In this document: positions 9,017-18,636 of the stretch, in pieces | Layout: every line of letters starts with the position of its first letter | Position numbering within the stretch: the first letter of the stretch is position 1 | Origin: Blochmannia endosymbiont of Camponotus sp. C-003 | Lineage (GTDB): Bacteria > Pseudomonadota > Gammaproteobacteria > Enterobacterales > Enterobacteriaceae | Direction of reading: 5' to 3' | Assembly (NCBI RefSeq): GCF_023585685.1 | Contig: NZ_CP097764.1 | Coordinates: 248,001-312,000 of the forward strand | DNA length: 64,000 nucleotides | Notes under the pieces: model-generated | The model's database searches: none | What the model was told of the DNA's origin: nothing | Seen by the model: the letters and a program-made list of their open reading frames with translations, nothing else | Translations under genes and position numbers: made by a program

Positions 9017-10024
9017 TTGAATTTAAAAACTAAAGAAATCAGGTTACAACCAGCAAATAATAAACGTTTGATAAGTCTATGTGGGCCTTTTGATGATAAT
9101 TTGAAGCAATTAGAACATCAATTAAATATTACTATCAATCGGCGTGATAATTTTTTTAGATTAATAGGAACATCAGTATCAGTTGATACTGCTACTAATG
9201 TTTTGGTGTCTTTATATTCGGATACAGAAACCAAATGCGGTATGATTCATGACATAGATCCGAAGCAAGTATATTTGACTATTAAACAAATCCAGGTATT
9301 ACAAACTCAATATAAATACACTAAATCAATTAGTAATAATCGGATACACATCGCAACAAAATATGGAATCATAAAGCCTCGTACAAAAAACCAAACACAA
9401 TATATTTATAATATTTTTAATCATGATATCACTTTTGGAATAGGACCTGCAGGAACGGGGAAAACATATTTGGCTATTGCTGCTGCAGTAGATTTATTAG
9501 AACGTAAAATAAATAAACATATTATTTTAACTCGCCCTGCTATTGAAGCTGGAGAGAAATTAGGTTTTTTGCCGGGTGATCTTAATCAAAAATCTGATCC
9601 TTATGTACGCCCATTATATGATGCTTTATTTAATATACTTGGACATGAAAGAGTAGAGCAATTGATACAAAAAAATATAATAGAAGTAGCTCCATTAGCT
9701 TATATGCGTGGACGTACATTAAACGATTCTGTCATTATTCTTGATGAAAGTCAGAATACGACTATTACTCAAATGAAGATGTTTTTAACCCGTATTGGAT
9801 TTCATTCTACAGTAATTATTACAGGAGATATTACCCAAATTGATTTACCCCCTAATCAGTCATCAGGTCTAACACATGCCATTAAAGTTTTGACCATGAT
9901 TAAAGATATTAGTTTTAATTTTTTTACTAAAGACGATTCGGTACGTCATGCAATAGTAAGTCGCATAATAGATGCCTACGAAGCATGGGATAACAAGAAG
10001 AATTTTGAATATATATCAACATAA
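9017..10024 (+). CDS. ybeZ: PhoH-like ATPase YbeZ
   Basis: YbeZ is a PhoH-family P-loop ATPase linked with the RNase YbeY. The 335-residue protein has Walker A GPAGTGKT, Walker B VIILDESQ and the family segments LTRPAIEAGEKLGFLPGDL and APLAYMRGRTLND. The start is TTG at 9017, chosen because the next residues (NLKTKEIRLQPANNKRL) align with the E. coli N-terminus and GGAG lies upstream; an ATG at 9013 is out of frame. E. coli YbeZ is slightly longer at its charged C-terminus. ybeY and ybeX follow in the same order as in E. coli. Confidence 0.93.
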   Translation: MNLKTKEIRLQPANNKRLISLCGPFDDNLKQLEHQLNITINRRDNFFRLIGTSVSVDTATNVLVSLYSDTETKCGMIHDIDPKQVYLTIKQIQVLQTQYKYTKSISNNRIHIATKYGIIKPRTKNQTQYIYNIFNHDITFGIGPAGTGKTYLAIAAAVDLLERKINKHIILTRPAIEAGEKLGFLPGDLNQKSDPYVRPLYDALFNILGHERVEQLIQKNIIEVAPLAYMRGRTLNDSVIILDESQNTTITQMKMFLTRIGFHSTVIITGDITQIDLPPNQSSGLTHAIKVLTMIKDISFNFFTKDDSVRHAIVSRIIDAYEAWDNKKNFEYIST

Positions 10025-10115
10025 TAAGATACATACAAGAATGATTATGAATTAAATTATAAATAAAATAAATAGTAGTGATAAGAATTATTATAATAAT
10101 AAAGGATTATAATAG

Positions 10116-10592
10116 ATGGAAAATAATAAAGTGATTATCGATTTGCAGTTGGCATGTAAAAATTTACATAGATTACCTGATAGGAAAATGTTGCAATCGT
10201 GGGCATCTGTTATATTTTCTGTACATAAAAAGAAAATAGAATTAACTGTACGTATAGTGGATATAAAAGAGATGCGTTATTTAAATTGGTATTATTTAAA
10301 AAAAAATTATCCCACTAATGTTTTATCCTTTCCTTTTACGCCGCCGTTGGGAATTGAGTCATCACTAATTGGAGATATAGTACTTTGCCGCCAAGTTATA
10401 GAATATGAATCTAAAAAAAGAAATATACCTGATGATAGATCACATTGGGCGCATATGATAATTCATGGATCATTACATTTATTAGGGTATGATCATATTG
10501 TTGATGAAGAAGCTATATTAATGCAACGATTAGAAAAAAGTATACTTCAACAATGTGGATATCGAACGTGTTGTTATGTCGCGCATAGATAA
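10116..10592 (+). CDS. ybeY: Endoribonuclease YbeY
   Basis: YbeY is a zinc-dependent single-strand endoribonuclease acting in 16S rRNA 3' maturation and ribosome quality control. The 158-residue protein (E. coli 155) has the zinc signature HGSLHLLGYDH near residues 114-124 and the upstream segment NYPTNVLSFPF. It lies between ybeZ and ybeX as usual. A nine-A tract at 10298-10306 encodes part of LKKNY and stays in frame. Confidence 0.95.
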   Translation: MENNKVIIDLQLACKNLHRLPDRKMLQSWASVIFSVHKKKIELTVRIVDIKEMRYLNWYYLKKNYPTNVLSFPFTPPLGIESSLIGDIVLCRQVIEYESKKRNIPDDRSHWAHMIIHGSLHLLGYDHIVDEEAILMQRLEKSILQQCGYRTCCYVAHR

Positions 10593-10626
10593 TTAAATTT
10601 TTTATAAGATATAAGCAAATAATATT

Positions 10627-11511
10627 ATGAATAATAGTAATTTAGAGGAGAACGTTAATTCTATTCGTAAAAAAAGTTTTTTCACTTTTATATTACATCA
10701 TCTCTTTCATAGTAGCCCTAAAAATCGCAATGATTTATTAAACTTAATACGTGATTTTGAACAAAATTCTTTGATAAATTCAGATACTCGAGATATGTTA
10801 GAAGGAGTTATGGATATTGTTGATCAAAAAGTTAGAGATGTTATGGTGCCTAGGGCGCAAATTATTTTTTTAAAAAATACTCAGTCTTGGGATGAACAAC
10901 TCAATATTATCATAGAATCTGCTCACTCTAGATTCCCAGTTTTATATGGTAATCAGGATAAAATTAAAGGTGTGTTGATTGCTAAAGATTTATTACCATT
11001 TATATTAAAAAAATCACAATCATGTAGTATTGATAAAATTGTACGTCCAGCGATGGTAGTGCCAGAGCATAAAGGAGTAGATAGGATGTTACAAGAATTT
11101 CGTTTACAACGTTGTCATATGGCTATTGTAATAGATGAATTTGGAGGAATGTCTGGGTTAATTACTATCGAAGATATATTAGAATTAATTGTTGGTGAGA
11201 TTGAAGATGAATACGATAACAAAGATAGTTTTAATATTTGCCAAGTAAATCAACATACTTTTATTATTAACGCATTAACCCCTGTTACAGATTTTAATAA
11301 GATGTTTAACACCTGTTTTCATAATGAAGAAATAGATACTATTGGGGGGTTTATCATGCAATCTTTTGGGCATTTACCTTCAAATGGAGAATCTATTAAT
11401 ATTTTAGGTTATAAGTTTAAAGTTACTCTCACAGATAGTCATCGTATTGTGCAATTGCTTGTACAAATCCCCAAAAACTCATCATATATACCTAAAGAAG
11501 ATAATTTGTAG
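10627..11511 (+). CDS. ybeX: CBS-domain protein YbeX (CorC family)
   Basis: The 294-residue protein (E. coli 292) has the CorC/HlyC layout: an N-terminal acidic segment, two CBS domains (RDVMVPRAQIIFL at the first; RPAMVVPEHK with the second) and a C-terminal transporter-associated domain. It is a cytosolic protein without membrane segments, reported to affect magnesium/cobalt efflux and ribosome metabolism. lnt starts three bases after its stop, so translation is probably coupled. Confidence 0.93.
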   Translation: MNNSNLEENVNSIRKKSFFTFILHHLFHSSPKNRNDLLNLIRDFEQNSLINSDTRDMLEGVMDIVDQKVRDVMVPRAQIIFLKNTQSWDEQLNIIIESAHSRFPVLYGNQDKIKGVLIAKDLLPFILKKSQSCSIDKIVRPAMVVPEHKGVDRMLQEFRLQRCHMAIVIDEFGGMSGLITIEDILELIVGEIEDEYDNKDSFNICQVNQHTFIINALTPVTDFNKMFNTCFHNEEIDTIGGFIMQSFGHLPSNGESINILGYKFKVTLTDSHRIVQLLVQIPKNSSYIPKEDNL

Positions 11512-11513
11512 AC

Positions 11514-13040
11514 ATGATTGTTGTTGTTACTACATATTATAAATATAAACAATATCTTTGGTCTTTCATTGTGTTGTTATTCGGAGCATTTGGTATTTTG
11601 GGTTTTTCTCCATATAATTTTTGGCCAGCTAGTATCATTTCTTTAACTGTTTTATTAAAAATAATTTTAGATTCTACGTGGAGACGAGCTGCATGGTATA
11701 CTTTTTTTTGGGGTGTTGGATTCTTTGGTAGCGGATTAAAATGGATCTATATCAGTATAGACCAGTTTAGTAATATGTATAGTTGTATCAATATTTTATT
11801 AATTATTTTGTTGGTGTTATATCTGATATTATTTCCTATATTATTTTCTGTTTTATTGTCGTTGATGCAATCATACGCAACGATATGGCATACGGTAAGT
11901 GCTGCTCCTGTGATATGGTCAATTGTTGAATATATTAGGGGATATGTGTTTACCGGATTTCCATGGTTGCAATTTGGATATACTCAAATTGATGGACCTC
12001 TCAAAGGTATTGCCCCTATTTTTGGTGTGGAAGGTATTACATTTATTCTTATTTTAATCAGTGGATTATTAGCTGTTTCTATCAAAAGAGCGCAATTATC
12101 ATCGACTATCGTATCTTTGGCAATATTATTATTGTCATGGCCCTTAACACGAATACAATGGTATCATTTACAACCACAACGTGCTGTTCATGTTTCTTTG
12201 ATACAAGGCAATATTGATCAACGTATAAAATGGAATTCGAATTATGTAGAAAAAATACTGAAGACATATATAGGCCATACCTTACCTTTACTTGGAAAAA
12301 CGAAAATAATTATTTGGCCAGAATCAGCTATTCCAGGAAATGAAATTGAGCATAATATAGTTTTGACATTATTAGATCATAAACTTAGACAATCCCAAAC
12401 GAATTTAATTACTGGGATTATTGGAATACGTTATTCCAAAAACTATTATCATTATTATAATAGCGTTATAGTATTAGGAGAATCTGAATCCTACAAATAC
12501 CCAAATTGTAATCGGTATGATAAACATCATTTAGTATTATGTTCCGAGAGATTTCCATTTCAAAGGTTTTTTAAACCACTGCTAAATTTTTTTAATATAC
12601 CTGTACCTTTCATGCAAAAAGGTTGTTATTTTCAACCCCCATTGAGTGTGTCGTGTATAAAGATGACTACTGTTATTTGTTATGAAATAATTTTTGGTAA
12701 ACAAATACGTGATAATTTTAAATCTGATACTGATTTTTTATTGACTGTTGCAAATAACGCATGGTTTGGTAATTCTATTGGACCATGGCAATATTTCCAA
12801 ATGGCTCGTATGCGTGCTTTAGAGTTGGGAAGGCCTTTATTATGTAGCACAAATAATGGAATTACTGCGATTGTCAATGCAGATGGCTCTCTGCAAGCAC
12901 AACTTCCTCAGTTTATTTCCGGTGTGCTTAGCGATCAGGTTATTCCCACCACAGGTTGGACACCATATGCAAAATTTGGATCTTGGTTTTTTTTGGGAAT
13001 TGTTATATATATTTTTTTAATTTTTAAAAAATATTATTAA
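11514..13040 (+). CDS. lnt: Apolipoprotein N-acyltransferase
   Basis: Lnt transfers the third acyl chain to the N-terminal cysteine of lipoproteins at the periplasmic face of the inner membrane. The 508-residue protein (E. coli 512) has about six N-terminal membrane helices, then a nitrilase domain. The triad is seen as Glu270 (IWPESAIP), Lys337 (RYDKHHLV) and Cys389 (VICYEI). The glutamate eight residues after the lysine, essential in E. coli, is also kept, although its surroundings changed from PFGEFVP to LCSERFP. LptE in this window is a predicted substrate. Confidence 0.95.
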   Translation: MIVVVTTYYKYKQYLWSFIVLLFGAFGILGFSPYNFWPASIISLTVLLKIILDSTWRRAAWYTFFWGVGFFGSGLKWIYISIDQFSNMYSCINILLIILLVLYLILFPILFSVLLSLMQSYATIWHTVSAAPVIWSIVEYIRGYVFTGFPWLQFGYTQIDGPLKGIAPIFGVEGITFILILISGLLAVSIKRAQLSSTIVSLAILLLSWPLTRIQWYHLQPQRAVHVSLIQGNIDQRIKWNSNYVEKILKTYIGHTLPLLGKTKIIIWPESAIPGNEIEHNIVLTLLDHKLRQSQTNLITGIIGIRYSKNYYHYYNSVIVLGESESYKYPNCNRYDKHHLVLCSERFPFQRFFKPLLNFFNIPVPFMQKGCYFQPPLSVSCIKMTTVICYEIIFGKQIRDNFKSDTDFLLTVANNAWFGNSIGPWQYFQMARMRALELGRPLLCSTNNGITAIVNADGSLQAQLPQFISGVLSDQVIPTTGWTPYAKFGSWFFLGIVIYIFLIFKKYY

Positions 13041-13300
13041 AAATTCAAAATGCTTAATGTCGAATTACATAGAGATCTTAAATAATTATATGTTGTATTT
13101 TTATTAAGTATGAAATGAATATTTTTATAAAATATCAATAAAATTGGACTAAATATTATTAATGATGTATATATTGTATGTGATCGTTATTTTTTTATTG
13201 GATAAAAACAATTTTCATTCAGTAAGTATTAATATTTCTAATTAGTTTGGAAATTATTAATTAAATTAACAAATTTTTTTTATTGATTGTGATATTTATT

Positions 13301-15925
13301 ATGCGTAAATCGTATTCTCCAAGCGATATTGAAAGTGTTGTGCAAAAACATTGGTATAAAAATAAGACTTTTTCAGTAATAGAAGACAGTAATAAAGAAA
13401 AATATTATTGCTTATCTATGATTCCTTATCCATCGGGAAACTTACATATGGGACATGTACGTAATTACACAATTGGCGATGTAATCTCTCGATATCAACG
13501 GATGCTTGGAAAAAATGTATTACAACCTATAGGTTGGGATGCTTTTGGATTGCCTGCAGAACATGCTGCAATTATAAATAATACAGATCCATCGAATTGG
13601 ACATATTCTAATATTAGTTATATGAAAAGTCAGTTGCAATCATTAGGTTTTGCGTATGATTGGGGTAGAGAACTTATAACTTGTCATCCAGAATATTATC
13701 GATGGGAGCAGTGGTTTTTTACTGTATTATATAAAAAAGGTCTAGCATATAAAAAAACTGCATCAGTAAACTGGTGTTCATATCATAAAACGGTTTTGGC
13801 TAATGAGCAAGTTATTAATAATTGCTGTTGGCGTTGTCATACTCGTATAAAATATAAAAGAATTTCGCAATGGTTTATAAGAATTACTAGTTATGCGGAG
13901 CAATTGTTACATGGATTAGATCAATTAATACATTGGCCTGAACAAGTAAAAGTTATGCAACGAAATTGGATTGGACGTTCAGAGGGTGTAAATGTCACTT
14001 TTAAAATTGAAAATTCTAAAGATATATTGATAATATATTTGACCCGATTAGATATTTTTATGGGCATTACTTATTTGGTTATATCTATAGATCATCCAAT
14101 AACATTAGAGGCTGCAAAAATTGATTTAAATGTAGCGGATTTTATTCAAAAAAATAATGATTGTGCTAAATTAAACACAAAACATATTTTTTATTGTGAA
14201 AAAAAAGGAGTGCCTACTAATGTTTACGCGATACATCCTATTACTAATAGTAAATTGCCAATTTGGGTTACTAATTTTGTAATACCTGTGGAACATGATG
14301 GAGTAGGAGCAGCTATATCGGTTCCAGCTCATAATCAACAAGATTGGGAATTTGCTCGTAAATATAATTTACCAATAAAACCTGTTATAAAAAATCTAAG
14401 TGCAATTGAACCAAGAGTTATAATTCAAACGCAAGCAATGATTTGTGATGGGATATTATTTGATTCTGGTGAATTTGATGGATTAAGTTCCTGTATTGCG
14501 TCTAACGTGATTGCCAAATGGTTAATTGAGCGTGGTGTAGCTCAGCATGCCGTTAATTATCGCTTAAAAGATTGGAGTGTTTCGCGTCAACGTTATTGGG
14601 GGGTTCCGATCCCTATGGTAACATTATCGAGTGGGGTTGTGAAACCAGTATTGTTTCATAGATTACCAGTAATTCTTCCAAAAAGTATATCAACTATACA
14701 AAACAATAACGATGATGAATATAGATATATTAATAATTCTTTAAAAATGTATTCTAACTGGATTCAAACTACTTATAAGGGGCAACCAGCTATTCGGGAT
14801 ACTGATACTTTTGATACTTTTATGGAATCGTCTTGGTATTACGCTCGTTATACTTGTCCTCATGATAATGAAGCGATGTTAAATACGCATGCTGCTAATT
14901 ATTGGTTACCAGTTGATCAATATATAGGTGGAATTGAGCATGCTGTTATGCATTTGTTGTATTTTCGATTTTATCACAAATTAATGCGTGATGAAGGATT
15001 AGTATATTCTGATGAACCTGCAATACGTTTATTGTGTCAGGGCATGGTATTAGCAGATTCTTTTTATTATTTGTCCCCTGATGGTCGGCATATATGGGTA
15101 GACCCAACTAATGTTAAAATAAAACGTGACGGAACAGGACACGTTATAAAGGCTACTGATAAACACGGACGTGATTTGATTTATGATGGAATGTGCAAAA
15201 TGTCGAAATCAAAAAATAATGGTATTGATCCAAGTATAATTATTAAAAAATATGGAGCAGATGCAGTGCGTTTTTTTATAATGTTTGCCGCTCCAATTGA
15301 AGCAAAGTTGGAATGGCAAGAATCTGGAATAGAAGGTGCACGGCGTTTTCTTAGACGTGTTTGGAACTTAGTATATTGTCACATTCAATATGGACCTGTA
15401 GATACATTGCGTGTTGTAATGCTGAATCATGTACAAAAATTTATTCGATATAATGTGCATAAAACTATAGAAAAAGTAACTGACGATATTGATCGTAGAC
15501 AAGCATTTAACACCGCTTTATCGGCTATTATGAAATTAGTAAATACATTACACAATGTTTCTCAAGCAACTATGCAGGATAGAGCGGTGTTACAAGAGGC
15601 GTTATTAGTAATAGTGAGATTGTTATATCCATTTACCCCACATATTAGTTTTGTTTTATGGAAAGCTTTAGGAGGTTCTGAAGATATTGATAATGCAACA
15701 TGGCCTATTGTAGATACAGAAGCGATACAAAATAAAAGCACTCTTATTCTCGTTCAAATTAATGGAAAGATGCGACATAAGATTTTTGTACCGTTGAATA
15801 GCGATAAGAATGTAGTTTATCAATTGTTAGAAATGGAGGGAATTTTAAACAAATATCTTATTGGAAAAAAAATAAACAATATAATTTACATTCCAAATAG
15901 AGTGATCAACATTATTGCAAAATAG
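13301..15925 (+). CDS. leuS: Leucyl-tRNA synthetase
   Basis: LeuRS charges tRNA-Leu. Start at ATG 13301 (MRKSYSPSDIE) matches the E. coli N-terminus; an in-frame TTG at 13283 is less likely. The 874-residue protein has PSGNLHMGHVRNYT (HIGH signature) and KMSKS at 633-637. The CP1 editing domain is present, but its pocket is altered: residues 247-252 read LTRLDI where E. coli has TTRPDT, and the second half has Asn345 and Gln347 where E. coli has Asp342 and Arg344, while the key aspartate (Asp348, E. coli 345) remains. Proofreading of norvaline or isoleucine is therefore doubtful. lptE starts four bases downstream. Confidence 0.97.
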   Translation: MRKSYSPSDIESVVQKHWYKNKTFSVIEDSNKEKYYCLSMIPYPSGNLHMGHVRNYTIGDVISRYQRMLGKNVLQPIGWDAFGLPAEHAAIINNTDPSNWTYSNISYMKSQLQSLGFAYDWGRELITCHPEYYRWEQWFFTVLYKKGLAYKKTASVNWCSYHKTVLANEQVINNCCWRCHTRIKYKRISQWFIRITSYAEQLLHGLDQLIHWPEQVKVMQRNWIGRSEGVNVTFKIENSKDILIIYLTRLDIFMGITYLVISIDHPITLEAAKIDLNVADFIQKNNDCAKLNTKHIFYCEKKGVPTNVYAIHPITNSKLPIWVTNFVIPVEHDGVGAAISVPAHNQQDWEFARKYNLPIKPVIKNLSAIEPRVIIQTQAMICDGILFDSGEFDGLSSCIASNVIAKWLIERGVAQHAVNYRLKDWSVSRQRYWGVPIPMVTLSSGVVKPVLFHRLPVILPKSISTIQNNNDDEYRYINNSLKMYSNWIQTTYKGQPAIRDTDTFDTFMESSWYYARYTCPHDNEAMLNTHAANYWLPVDQYIGGIEHAVMHLLYFRFYHKLMRDEGLVYSDEPAIRLLCQGMVLADSFYYLSPDGRHIWVDPTNVKIKRDGTGHVIKATDKHGRDLIYDGMCKMSKSKNNGIDPSIIIKKYGADAVRFFIMFAAPIEAKLEWQESGIEGARRFLRRVWNLVYCHIQYGPVDTLRVVMLNHVQKFIRYNVHKTIEKVTDDIDRRQAFNTALSAIMKLVNTLHNVSQATMQDRAVLQEALLVIVRLLYPFTPHISFVLWKALGGSEDIDNATWPIVDTEAIQNKSTLILVQINGKMRHKIFVPLNSDKNVVYQLLEMEGILNKYLIGKKINNIIYIPNRVINIIAK

Positions 15926-15929
15926 TAAT

Positions 15930-16496
15930 ATGTCAGGTGTTGTTTATATAAAAAAAATTATCTGTTTAATAATTGCAAGTGTTGTAGCTGTAATTATATT
16001 CACAAGTTGTAATTATCGGTTGTATACAGATAGTACTGGAGAAAAATTACAAAAAAATGTTATAAGATCTATAATATTGTGCAGTTACGATCCATTTGGT
16101 CCGATAACTCGGGCTATAATAACTGAGTTGAATACAAATCGTATTGATGTTTTTGGTGATTTAAATGATTTAAATGATAACGTGTGTATACAAGAGGCAC
16201 AAATTCCTCGTTTAAACATTATCAATGCTTCAGAAAAACGCATAACCACTTCTGTATTTCAGAACGGAAAAGAAGCTGAGTATCGTTTAACATTGCATAT
16301 AGAAACTAATTTGTTCATTCCAAACAGTAATTATTATCCTATCAATGTTAATGCATATCGTTCATTGATAAGAAATCCTGAAAAAGTTTTGTTTAATGAC
16401 ATGCAAGAACATGATATGCGTAAAGAAATATATCGAGATGCGGCTCAACAGTTAATATATCAATTATTTTTACGATTTGAAGATTTTTATAATTAG
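15930..16496 (+). CDS. lptE: LPS-assembly lipoprotein LptE
   Basis: LptE (RlpB) is the outer-membrane lipoprotein that plugs the LptD barrel in LPS export. Start at ATG 15930 is preferred to TTG 15915 because it lies just past the leuS stop and begins a proper signal peptide. A hydrophobic segment (IICLIIASVVAVIIFTSC) ends in a lipobox-like FTSC, so the mature protein starts at that cysteine. Sequence similarity to E. coli LptE is recognisable in VFRNG-like SVFQNGKEAEYRLTLHIE and DAAQQLIYQL, and the order leuS-lptE-holA is conserved. At 188 residues it is close to E. coli (193). Confidence 0.9.
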   Translation: MSGVVYIKKIICLIIASVVAVIIFTSCNYRLYTDSTGEKLQKNVIRSIILCSYDPFGPITRAIITELNTNRIDVFGDLNDLNDNVCIQEAQIPRLNIINASEKRITTSVFQNGKEAEYRLTLHIETNLFIPNSNYYPINVNAYRSLIRNPEKVLFNDMQEHDMRKEIYRDAAQQLIYQLFLRFEDFYN

Positions 16497-16560
16497 GATG
16501 TATATGAAATTGTTGTTAAAATATTTAACATAAATTTTTTATTTCACCATTGTATATATT

Positions 16561-17589
16561 ATGATTTGGATATATCCAGAACAATTGTTGATAGAATTAA
16601 AAAAAAAATTGAGATCTGTTTATGTGCTATGCGGAAACGATTCTTATTTTTTGAGAGATAGTTATCTGAATATTGTTCAGTCAGCTAGAATGCTAAATTT
16701 CAATGAATCTGTTAATGTAGAATTGGATATGTATTTCGATTGGGAGAGCATATTTAATTTATTCAGAGTATCAAGTTTATTTGAAAAACGTAGAATATTT
16801 TTACTGAAATTCCCTCGAAACTATCCTGTTACTTTTTTAAAAAAAAATGTACCTTTATTATCCTCGTTTCTTCATGATGATTTAGTATTAATTTTACATG
16901 TTCATGAGTCAAATCAAATTAATAAAAATAATATTTGGTTACAATGTTTTAGAAAAATAGGAATGTTTGTTGATTGCAACACTCCATCATATACCCGTTT
17001 GATGATGTGGGTGGAAAACAAAGCTAAAAATATGAAACTTGTTATAGAAGATTTAGCTTGTCAATTATTATGTTATTATTATGAAGGTAATTTAACATTA
17101 TTAAATCAAACGTTGCATAATCTGTTTTTAATCTATCCTGATGGAAATTTAAATTTTATTCGTGTAAAAAAAATAGCGACTGATTCGGCATTGTTTAATA
17201 TGCACCATTGGATAGAATCGATTTTAATAGGCAAAAAACAACGTTCTGATCGTATCTTAAAACAATTGGAACACGTAGGTGTCGATTTAGAACTACTATT
17301 ATTCAAAATTAAATCTGAGATACTAATGTTAACTAACATCAAGTATAGTATGCTCCAAGGAGAATCGTTATTTAATTTATTAAAAAAATATAAAATATAC
17401 AAAAAGTATCACGGTACGTTATTATCGAGAGCAGTTAATCGATTAAGTTTATACCAATTACATCAGGCGATAGAATTATTAGTACAAATAGAATTAACAT
17501 ACAAAAAGAATTATATGGATTTATCCCGATCAAGTTTTGAATTATTATCACTCATACTATGTTGCGACAAACAAGTTGTTCTGACATAG
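16561..17589 (+). CDS. holA: DNA polymerase III delta subunit
   Basis: HolA opens the beta clamp as part of the clamp-loader complex with DnaX. The 342-residue protein (E. coli 343) is diverged but aligns throughout: it begins MIWIYPEQLLIEL, contains LCYYYEGNLTLLNQ, and ends with the helical collar region. The order leuS-lptE-holA supports it. A nine-A tract at 16839-16847 keeps the frame. The delta-prime subunit is not in this window. Confidence 0.92.
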   Translation: MIWIYPEQLLIELKKKLRSVYVLCGNDSYFLRDSYLNIVQSARMLNFNESVNVELDMYFDWESIFNLFRVSSLFEKRRIFLLKFPRNYPVTFLKKNVPLLSSFLHDDLVLILHVHESNQINKNNIWLQCFRKIGMFVDCNTPSYTRLMMWVENKAKNMKLVIEDLACQLLCYYYEGNLTLLNQTLHNLFLIYPDGNLNFIRVKKIATDSALFNMHHWIESILIGKKQRSDRILKQLEHVGVDLELLLFKIKSEILMLTNIKYSMLQGESLFNLLKKYKIYKKYHGTLLSRAVNRLSLYQLHQAIELLVQIELTYKKNYMDLSRSSFELLSLILCCDKQVVLT

Positions 17590-18198
17590 TAAGATAATTC
17601 TAAAGTATATTAGCTATATTTATAATAGAACTTTTTATAAGTTTCATTTATTAGATGAGATTGTAATAATTTTTTATTTTAAAAATAAATACTTATATAA
17701 TATACACATTATATGTTATTAAAGTAATTTCCGATAAAAATTTTAATAGTTTTGCTAGATTAAAGTAAAATGTTGAAAAATAGTTTTCAATTTTTTACTA
17801 ACATATAGTTATATATAGTACTGTATGTATTATTATAGATAATACCTAAAAATTTAAAAAATTTATACTTCTTATCAAGAAGATAAACAATTCTTATATA
17901 TTCGATACGAGAATATCTGGTGATAATTGAATGTTTAACTGAGCAATATATGTATGTAGAACTATATAAGAACGATAAAACATAACAACAAACTAGCGTT
18001 TGCTATATTTATTATGTAAAATTTAGAAGTTGAAATCATTTTTTGTTAGAATTAGTGATGTATTGTAATACTTGTATTTATCTTAAAAATTAAAAAATTG
18101 ATAAGATAGTTATTGTTTCAATGTATCAAATACCATACATTAATTGTATACTAAGATAGTGTAAAAATTATAAGCAATACATATTTGGACATTAAACT
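17590..18198. other. Spacer where nadD and cobC lie in E. coli
   Basis: About 610 bases with no supported gene separate holA from rsfS. In E. coli this interval contains nadD (nicotinate-nucleotide adenylyltransferase) and cobC. No NadD motif is visible. A terminator-like hairpin occurs at 17773-17796. Confidence 0.65.
17773..17796 (+). terminator. Putative terminator after holA
   Basis: TTGAAAA (17773-17779), loop ATAG, TTTTCAA (17784-17790) and six T follow holA by about 180 bases. The stem is weak, but the T-run is correctly placed. Confidence 0.45.
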
Positions 18199-18516
18199 GT
18201 GCAATCCGATGTTCTAAAAGAATTTGTAGTTAATGTTATATGTAATATGCAGGGACAGGATATTATATGTTTTGATATGTCTGGTAAAATTAATATTACA
18301 GATATCATGATTATTTGTACTGGTATGTCTCGTCGTCATGTGATTTCTATATCTCAGGATATACTACGAGAATCCCGTAGTTTAGGTTTACAACCTTATG
18401 GTACAGAAGGTATGAGTATTGGTGAATGGGTTTTAGTAGATTTAGGTAATTTAGTTATACATGTAATGCAAAAAGAAATTCGTAAATTATATGAATTAGA
18501 GAAGCTTTGGAATTAA
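18199..18516 (+). CDS. rsfS: Ribosomal silencing factor RsfS
   Basis: RsfS (YbeB) binds ribosomal protein L14 and blocks subunit joining under starvation. The 105-residue protein matches the E. coli protein in length and sequence, with MSGKINITDIMIICTGMS, VDLGNLVIHVM and the C-terminus LYELEKLW. The start is GTG at 18199, giving MQSDVLKEFVV aligned to the E. coli start. Its usual partner rlmH is missing; mrdA follows after 120 bases. Confidence 0.94.
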   Translation: MQSDVLKEFVVNVICNMQGQDIICFDMSGKINITDIMIICTGMSRRHVISISQDILRESRSLGLQPYGTEGMSIGEWVLVDLGNLVIHVMQKEIRKLYELEKLWN

Positions 18517-18636
18517 CGTAAATTAAAAATATCTATTTAGATCATGGTATTACAATGAATAGTAATTTATTTATTAAATAAGTGTATAATTATTTATATT
18601 GATAATTTATATTAGATATAAATAAATTTTGATTAC

